DNA of 64,000 nt. Source: Natronorubrum bangense. GTDB lineage: Archaea; Halobacteriota; Halobacteria; Halobacteriales; Natrialbaceae. Positions 59,881-64,000 of the stretch are shown here, piece by piece. The position numbers were made by a program, and so were the translations under genes. The DNA lies in the NCBI RefSeq assembly GCF_004799645.1, contig NZ_CP031307.1, forward strand, positions 62,001-126,000, read 5' to 3'. Numbering within the stretch: position 1 is the stretch's first letter; each line of letters starts with the position of its first letter. The notes beneath the pieces were generated by a model. That model was not told the origin of the DNA, searched no databases, and worked only from the letters and a program-made list of their open reading frames with translations.

Positions 59881-61667
59881 AACAGTCGACACTCAACGTG
59901 ACGTTCGCCGTAGGATTTCTTGCAGCAGCGGTTGGACTCCTTGTGGCACGGGCGAACCCTGCGACTAGCTACGAGTCGTCGATATATACGGGCACACCGA
60001 CGGCAACGTGGGTCGCCTTCGCCATCGCGTTGGCGATTGCCGTCAGTACAGTACTGATCTGTCGTGGCCGCGAACAGGCGCTCGGGATCGGACTCGGTGC
60101 AACGACGGTCACGGGAATCGTCAGTCTCCCGGTGATCAGGAACTACCGCTTTTCCGGGATGGGGGATGCACTCACGCATCTCGGATGGGCACGGGATATC
60201 ACCAGAGGTGAGTTAGCTCCCCACGAGCTATTTTATCCCGCCGCTCACTCGATCGGGTCGGTCTTTCACTACGTCGGTGGCATCCCGATCGAACGCGGAT
60301 TGCTTTTTACCATGATCATCCTGTTCGTTCCGTTCCTGATTTTCATCCCACTGGTCGTTCGAGAGCTGACCGGAGCCAGTCTGGCAATCGGAGCCGGGGC
60401 GATCGTTTCCTGGATGATACTACCGATCAACAACATCGCGACGCACATGGGCGTCCATACGAACTCGAACGCCCTCTTTTTGGTTCCCGTTGTCATCTTC
60501 GCGGTCCTTGCCTATCTCCGTCGCCGAGCCGCGATCGAGCGGCTACCGCTTGGCCTCTCACCGTTTAGCCTCCTGCTGTTCCTGTCTGGGGTTGGACTTC
60601 TGTTGGTCCACCCACAGCAGATGGTCAACATCGTCATCCTGATCGGAGCAATCAGCGTCGTGCAGTTCGTCGTCCGACGTCGTTACGACGATCATCCGAT
60701 CCTCGACCATCCAACCATGTACGCACACACGGTCGTCCTTGGGGTCGTCTTTACCCTCTGGGCGGCGAGCAACGAACGATTCAGGGGCGCCCTCGTCGGG
60801 CTCGTTACCGGGATCTTCGCTGAAGACATCGGTGGTGGCGCAGAAGTCGATCAGCGTGACTCCTCGCTTGCAGAGATCGGCGGCAGTCTCGGCGAACTGT
60901 TCGTCACGATGTTTCTCGATCTAGCACTGATCTCGCTGGTCGTCGGACTCTTCATCTTGCTGGTGTGGCTCGGCCGGACCGGTCTTGATCCCGAAACGAA
61001 AGCGATAGTCAACTATCTCTCGCTCTCGCTGGTGCCACTGACCGGACTGTTCGCCGTCTACTTTCTTGGGACTCCGGTGATGTCGTTTCGCCAACTCGGC
61101 TTTATCGCCGTCATCCTGACGATCCTTGCAGGAGTCGCCATCGCACGTGCTGTCGGCGGGCTCTCGAACTATATTACGAGACCAGGAGGCAACGCCGTCG
61201 CAGCAGTTGGGCTCGGTGCCTGTCTCGTGCTGGGACTGATGACCGTGTTCGCCTCACCGATGATCTACGATCCCGGACAACACATCACCGATCAGAAATT
61301 CAGCGGCTACGAAACCGGTCTGGCACATGCCGACGATGACATTCCCCACGCGGGAATGGGCTATGACCCCTATCGGTACGACCACGGCCTCAACGGAGTG
61401 GAAGCTGACGAGGCACTGAGCGGTGCAACAGTTGCGACCGGCGACGTCGACCCAGAGGAATTCGAAGCTGGCAACTACGATACGGCGTACCACGACAGGG
61501 ATTACTACTTCATTATGACGCAGTACGATATTACCCGCGAGATCGAAGTCTATCAGGAACTCTATCACAGCGAGGCGTCACTCGAGGAGTTCGAAACCTC
61601 CCCAGGGACCAACAAGGTGATTTCGAACGACGAGTTCCGAATGTACGCTGTTGCCGGCGCGGAGTAA
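59877..61667 (+). CDS. GT-C-like polytopic membrane protein
   Basis: A 596-residue protein (start MKQSTLNVTFAVGFLAAAVG) with about 13 hydrophobic segments, paralogous to the protein at 47173-48999. Shared features are SYESSIYTGTPTATWVAFA near residue 33, IRNYRFSGMGDALTHLGWARDI near 85, LFYPAAHSIGS, and a soluble C-terminus with NDEFRMYAVAGAE. Topology suggests an outside-facing GT-C-type transferase or polymerase using lipid-linked sugars. A frame is open further upstream to 59526, but it lacks coding character. Divergent from the PP-loop gene. Confidence 0.75.
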   Translation: MKQSTLNVTFAVGFLAAAVGLLVARANPATSYESSIYTGTPTATWVAFAIALAIAVSTVLICRGREQALGIGLGATTVTGIVSLPVIRNYRFSGMGDALTHLGWARDITRGELAPHELFYPAAHSIGSVFHYVGGIPIERGLLFTMIILFVPFLIFIPLVVRELTGASLAIGAGAIVSWMILPINNIATHMGVHTNSNALFLVPVVIFAVLAYLRRRAAIERLPLGLSPFSLLLFLSGVGLLLVHPQQMVNIVILIGAISVVQFVVRRRYDDHPILDHPTMYAHTVVLGVVFTLWAASNERFRGALVGLVTGIFAEDIGGGAEVDQRDSSLAEIGGSLGELFVTMFLDLALISLVVGLFILLVWLGRTGLDPETKAIVNYLSLSLVPLTGLFAVYFLGTPVMSFRQLGFIAVILTILAGVAIARAVGGLSNYITRPGGNAVAAVGLGACLVLGLMTVFASPMIYDPGQHITDQKFSGYETGLAHADDDIPHAGMGYDPYRYDHGLNGVEADEALSGATVATGDVDPEEFEAGNYDTAYHDRDYYFIMTQYDITREIEVYQELYHSEASLEEFETSPGTNKVISNDEFRMYAVAGAE

Positions 61668-61729
61668 CACGGGGAAGTCACGTCAAGCCATCATCACGGC
61701 TTTTGCTCGAGGGGGGCTGATACCGATAC

Positions 61730-61740
61730 GGCCTTTTTAG
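61730..61740 (+). terminator. T-rich terminator candidate
   Basis: GCCTTTTTAG about 65 nt after the stop at 61667. Archaeal termination commonly occurs at T-runs; no strong hairpin is needed. Confidence 0.35.
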
Positions 61741-62306
61741 TTTCGCGCACACGCGCGAGACACCCCAGCGTTCCAGAACATCCCACTCCGCCGGTCACTG
61801 ACGACGAAGGAAATCAACACCACGGGACGGTATCCACGCGACACTCCACGGGGAGCCTGCTGTGGCCTGTCGCCGATCGAAAACGGAGATCAACCAGCAG
61901 TCAGTCAACAAACAGCGGTCTGTTCTCGAGTCTATTTCACTCATCTACTCACTCTTACCGTCCCAACTCAACACAGGCAACTCCTCCACTGACAGAACGT
62001 CGTGGCTACGCCCACTCGACAGCTGGTCGGTCACCGACCGACCCACATTCCATTCCCACGTCGGTTTCGGCCAAGTAATAACGGACTTTCGCCATCAGTT
62101 CGGCCTCGTAAACAAACGGCGTCGACGTCTCGCTGTCGATCGCGACGATCACGAATCAGGTAGTAGACTGCTTCTCGAGCGTCGTAAGATGATATTTCTG
62201 CAGAAAAATCGTCTTACTCGAGTGGCGATTTGCCGGCTAGTCATTCATATATTCGTGGAAGAAAAGTCACAAAATATGTTGTATTAGGCAACGTTAGAAA
62301 TATATT

Positions 62307-62345
62307 CTGTAAATTTTATCTACAACGACAAAGAAAAGTTTATGG
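62307..62345 (+). promoter_or_regulatory. Promoter of Tat protein gene: CTGTAAATTTTA and GTTTATGG
   Basis: CTGTAAATTTTA at 62307-62318 and the TATA-like GTTTATGG at 62338-62345. The latter ends 25 nt before the ATG at 62371. The same two boxes, almost identically spaced, precede the paralog at 63754. Confidence 0.6.
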
Positions 62346-62370
62346 CTGTAAGGGCAGGTTACGCAAGTGT

Positions 62371-63357
62371 ATGGCGCAGAACCCCCGTACGTCTGAGACG
62401 GACACTACGCCGAATGCAAGCCGTAACAGTGGATTAAGCCGCCGCAGCTACGTGCGCTCGCTCGCTGCGGTCGCAACTGCAGCAGCCACTCTCGGCGCAA
62501 CCGGCACAACCGCCGCTGAGGACGACTACGAGGAGACCGAAGCCACCGGCACGCCTGCCGCAGAAGGCGACTACGAAGAGATCGAAGCCAGTGGCCAGAC
62601 CATCACCATCGGTGACGGTGAGACCTGGGAGAACAAACTGATCGATATGACGACCGGCCAAGACATCGTCATTACCACCAGCGGCAGTGACTGGACGATC
62701 CGAAACATCGGCTTCAAAGGAGAGAACACGTCCGGAACCGGCTCCGCGACGTTCGGTATCTCCGACTCCGGTGGCTCGAGCACGGTCGAGAACGTCTACC
62801 TCGGTGACGGCTCCGACGAGCGAAACGGAAGTTCGTCCGGGCACGGGCAAACTGCATTCTGGGTCAACCCAGACCACGCCGGCCACATCGACTTCGAGAA
62901 CGTCAACATTCAGGGCTTCGCCGACAACGCGATCTACGCCTCCGCGCCCGGCAACGCCGGCGGTGGCACGATCCACATCGACAGCTGTTTCGCTGCCAAC
63001 TGTTATGTCTCGCACTTCCGACTCGCAACGGAAGGCAGCAAGGTGACGAACTCGAGCGTGTACGTCGGCAACGAGGGCTATGCGGGCCGTGGCATCTGGG
63101 CCTGGTCGCCCGGCACGATCGAAGTCGAAGGCTGCCAGATCGAGATGAACGGCCAGCACACCGCAATCGACGCCGGTGCCAACGGTCAGGGTACGAACGT
63201 CGTGGTCCGCGATACCGACTACGACGACGCAGCCGGCATCGCCGAACACGCTGGCTCGACCGTCCAACTCGAGGGCGACACGGGCACCGATCCCGAGGCG
63301 TTCATTCCGGACGGAACACCGACCAGCGCTGAAGAGGCAGCAGCCGGCAGCAACTGA
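62371..63357 (+). CDS. Tat-exported beta-helix-like protein (short form)
   Basis: A 328-residue protein from MAQNPRTSETD. The twin-arginine signal LSRRSYVRSLAAVATAAATLGA is near residue 27. A low-complexity repeat (EATGTPAAEGDYEEIEAS) follows, then beta-strand repeats WTIRNIGFKGEN, STVENVYLGDG, IDFENVNIQGF and IEVEGCQIEMNG of a right-handed beta-helix pattern. It parallels the first 320 residues of the 40147-41790 protein but stops in the linker (PTSAEEAAAGSN), so it lacks the C-terminal domain. Exported folded; may bind or cleave the surface polysaccharide. The start is set by the TATA spacing; the frame is open to 62230 without coding character. Confidence 0.8.
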   Translation: MAQNPRTSETDTTPNASRNSGLSRRSYVRSLAAVATAAATLGATGTTAAEDDYEETEATGTPAAEGDYEEIEASGQTITIGDGETWENKLIDMTTGQDIVITTSGSDWTIRNIGFKGENTSGTGSATFGISDSGGSSTVENVYLGDGSDERNGSSSGHGQTAFWVNPDHAGHIDFENVNIQGFADNAIYASAPGNAGGGTIHIDSCFAANCYVSHFRLATEGSKVTNSSVYVGNEGYAGRGIWAWSPGTIEVEGCQIEMNGQHTAIDAGANGQGTNVVVRDTDYDDAAGIAEHAGSTVQLEGDTGTDPEAFIPDGTPTSAEEAAAGSN

Positions 63358-63384
63358 CGCTGCGAGATTGAAAACAGATTCCCG

Positions 63385-63444
63385 CTGACGCATCCTCCAC
63401 TTCACTGACGTACCCTCCACCCTGCTGACGCATCCTCCACTTCG
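63385..63444 (+). repeat. Three tandem 20-bp units
   Basis: Units 63385-63404 (CTGACGCATCCTCCACTTCA), 63405-63424 (CTGACGTACCCTCCACCCTG) and 63425-63444 (CTGACGCATCCTCCACTTCG). Units 1 and 3 differ at one base. Confidence 0.75.
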
Positions 63445-63690
63445 CTGATTCGGGCAGGTGTTTTTGACCGACTTCGTCGAACTGTTTTTGCTCGGTATTC
63501 ACTGGCGCTGTAATCAGGAGTCAGAATCGAGTAGTAATAGTATATTACCAACCAGAGAGTGGGACATCTCGAGTGCAAAACAGCGGTAAAACTGTCTTAC
63601 TCGGGAAATCGCGATCGTCCCACAATATATAAAATATCGTGATAGAACTGCGTTCATTTCTTTATAGAACATACACAGAGTATACAAAGT

Positions 63691-63728
63691 CTGTAAATTT
63701 TAAGTAAGATAGAAGAGAAAGTTTATGG
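63691..63728 (+). promoter_or_regulatory. Promoter of second Tat gene: CTGTAAATTTTA and GTTTATGG
   Basis: CTGTAAATTTTA at 63691-63702 and GTTTATGG at 63721-63728. The second box ends 25 nt before the ATG at 63754, the same as for the gene at 62371. Confidence 0.6.
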
Positions 63729-63753
63729 TGGTAGTATCATATTACCCGATTGC

Positions 63754-64000
63754 ATGGCACGCGAATCTTCGGTACTGAACGATAGCGAATCCGCTGACAG
63801 CGAGGACCAGTCGGCGGACGAGAGCGGTAATAGCGGATTACTCCACCGGCGGTCGTACATGAAGTTGGCCGGTGCAACGACCGCAGCAGCAGCGGCGTTC
63901 GGAGCAAGCGCAAGCGCCGACGAAAACGACTACGACGTTATCCGCGCACGCGGCCAGGTGATCAATATCGGCCGCGGAGAGACGTTCGAGAACAAGCTCA
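63754..64000 (+). CDS. Tat-exported protein, N-terminal part (cut by window edge)
   Basis: 82 residues visible. MARESSVLND then an acidic stretch, the twin-arginine signal LLHRRSYMKLAGATTAAAAAFG near residue 29, and DYDVIRARGQVINIGRGETFENKL, which matches the start of the beta-helix region in the proteins at 62371 (ITIGDGETWENKL) and 40147-41790. It is a third tandem or dispersed paralog. Its promoter has the same two boxes as the gene at 62371. The rest lies outside the window. Confidence 0.8.
   Translation, partial: MARESSVLNDSESADSEDQSADESGNSGLLHRRSYMKLAGATTAAAAAFGASASADENDYDVIRARGQVINIGRGETFENKL

Larger units (their letters stand above)
61668..62370. other. Long intergenic region between the membrane protein and Tat genes
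   Basis: About 700 nt. A T-rich GCCTTTTTAG at 61730-61740 may terminate the membrane protein mRNA. The stretch 61740-62280 has no convincing gene. From 62281 it becomes AT-rich and carries the Tat gene's promoter elements. Confidence 0.5.
63358..63753. other. Intergenic region with tandem repeat and promoter
   Basis: 396 nt. It has three 20-bp tandem units (63385-63444), a long AT-rich stretch (63540-63720), and the promoter boxes of the next Tat gene. No gene. Confidence 0.55.

Noticed and set aside
61862..62287. Rightward 141-codon frame
   Set aside because: Arg/Ser-rich, no domain, extends into the AT-rich promoter of the next gene.
62434..63420. Leftward 328-codon frame with repeated SVKWRMRQ-like ending
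   Set aside because: Opposite strand of the Tat gene; its repeats come from the 20-bp tandem DNA repeat.
1..64000. CRISPR array
   Set aside because: No regularly spaced direct repeats of 24-37 nt were seen anywhere in the window.

Overview
The window is haloarchaeal chromosome (class Halobacteria, probably a Natrialbales-type organism). Evidence: GC-rich, strongly acidic proteins; bat-type HTH regulators; a DUF5786 mini-protein; Tat-dependent secreted proteins; a PGF-CTERM surface protein; promoter elements about 26 nt upstream of start codons, which implies nearly leaderless mRNAs. I saw no rRNA, tRNA or CRISPR array.

Most of the window looks like one large accessory cluster for a surface glycan or exopolysaccharide. 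It contains a DegT-type sugar aminotransferase cut by the left edge, GlmS (GlcN-6-P supply), WecB (UDP-GlcNAc/UDP-ManNAc), an SDR epimerase/DUF362/Gfo-Idh-MocA operon, glycosyltransferases (two GT4-like, one GT61, two DUF354), a flippase, two paralogous GT-C-like multi-spanning membrane proteins, a DUF1616 membrane protein, three polysaccharide deacetylase-like proteins, a formyltransferase, an ATP-grasp ligase, a PP-loop ATPase, three FemAB/GNAT-like transferases, and six alkaline-phosphatase-superfamily enzymes (five type I phosphodiesterase-like, one sulfatase-like). Secreted Tat beta-helix-like proteins sit at 40.1-41.8 kb and 62.4-64.0 kb.

Layout: 0-3.5 kb aminotransferase, then an AlkP-FemAB pair; 3.5-5.1 kb small regulators and a candidate structured RNA; 5.1-15.2 kb mainly housekeeping and regulatory genes (glmS, antiporter, two bat-like regulators, UspA); 15.3-17.7 kb divergent glycosyltransferases; 17.9-19.3 kb a TnpB element; 19.3-25.3 kb sugar-modification operon, deacetylase, AlkP; 26.6-31.0 kb wecB to the PGF-CTERM gene; 31.0-31.6 kb two MITE-like copies; 31.6-39.9 kb transferases and AlkP; 40.1-50.4 kb beta-helix protein, sulfatase-like enzyme, flippase, AlkP, membrane proteins; 50.7-53.6 kb FemAB-AlkP pair; 53.6-61.7 kb deacetylase/formyltransferase, ATP-grasp, PP-loop and GT-C-like genes; 62.4 kb to the end Tat beta-helix paralogs.

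The most interesting signal is a shared promoter-like motif, GATAACAAA. Eight exact copies occur, all intergenic, and most lie upstream of glycan-cluster genes. In several cases the motif ends 26-27 nt before the start codon, where a TATA box would sit for a leaderless transcript. Degenerate versions occur at the same spacing before further cluster genes. No copy precedes glmS, the antiporter, the bat-like regulators, uspA or tnpB. This suggests a dedicated TATA-box variant or operator that ties scattered transcription units into one glycan regulon. The inference rests on reading the sequence only.
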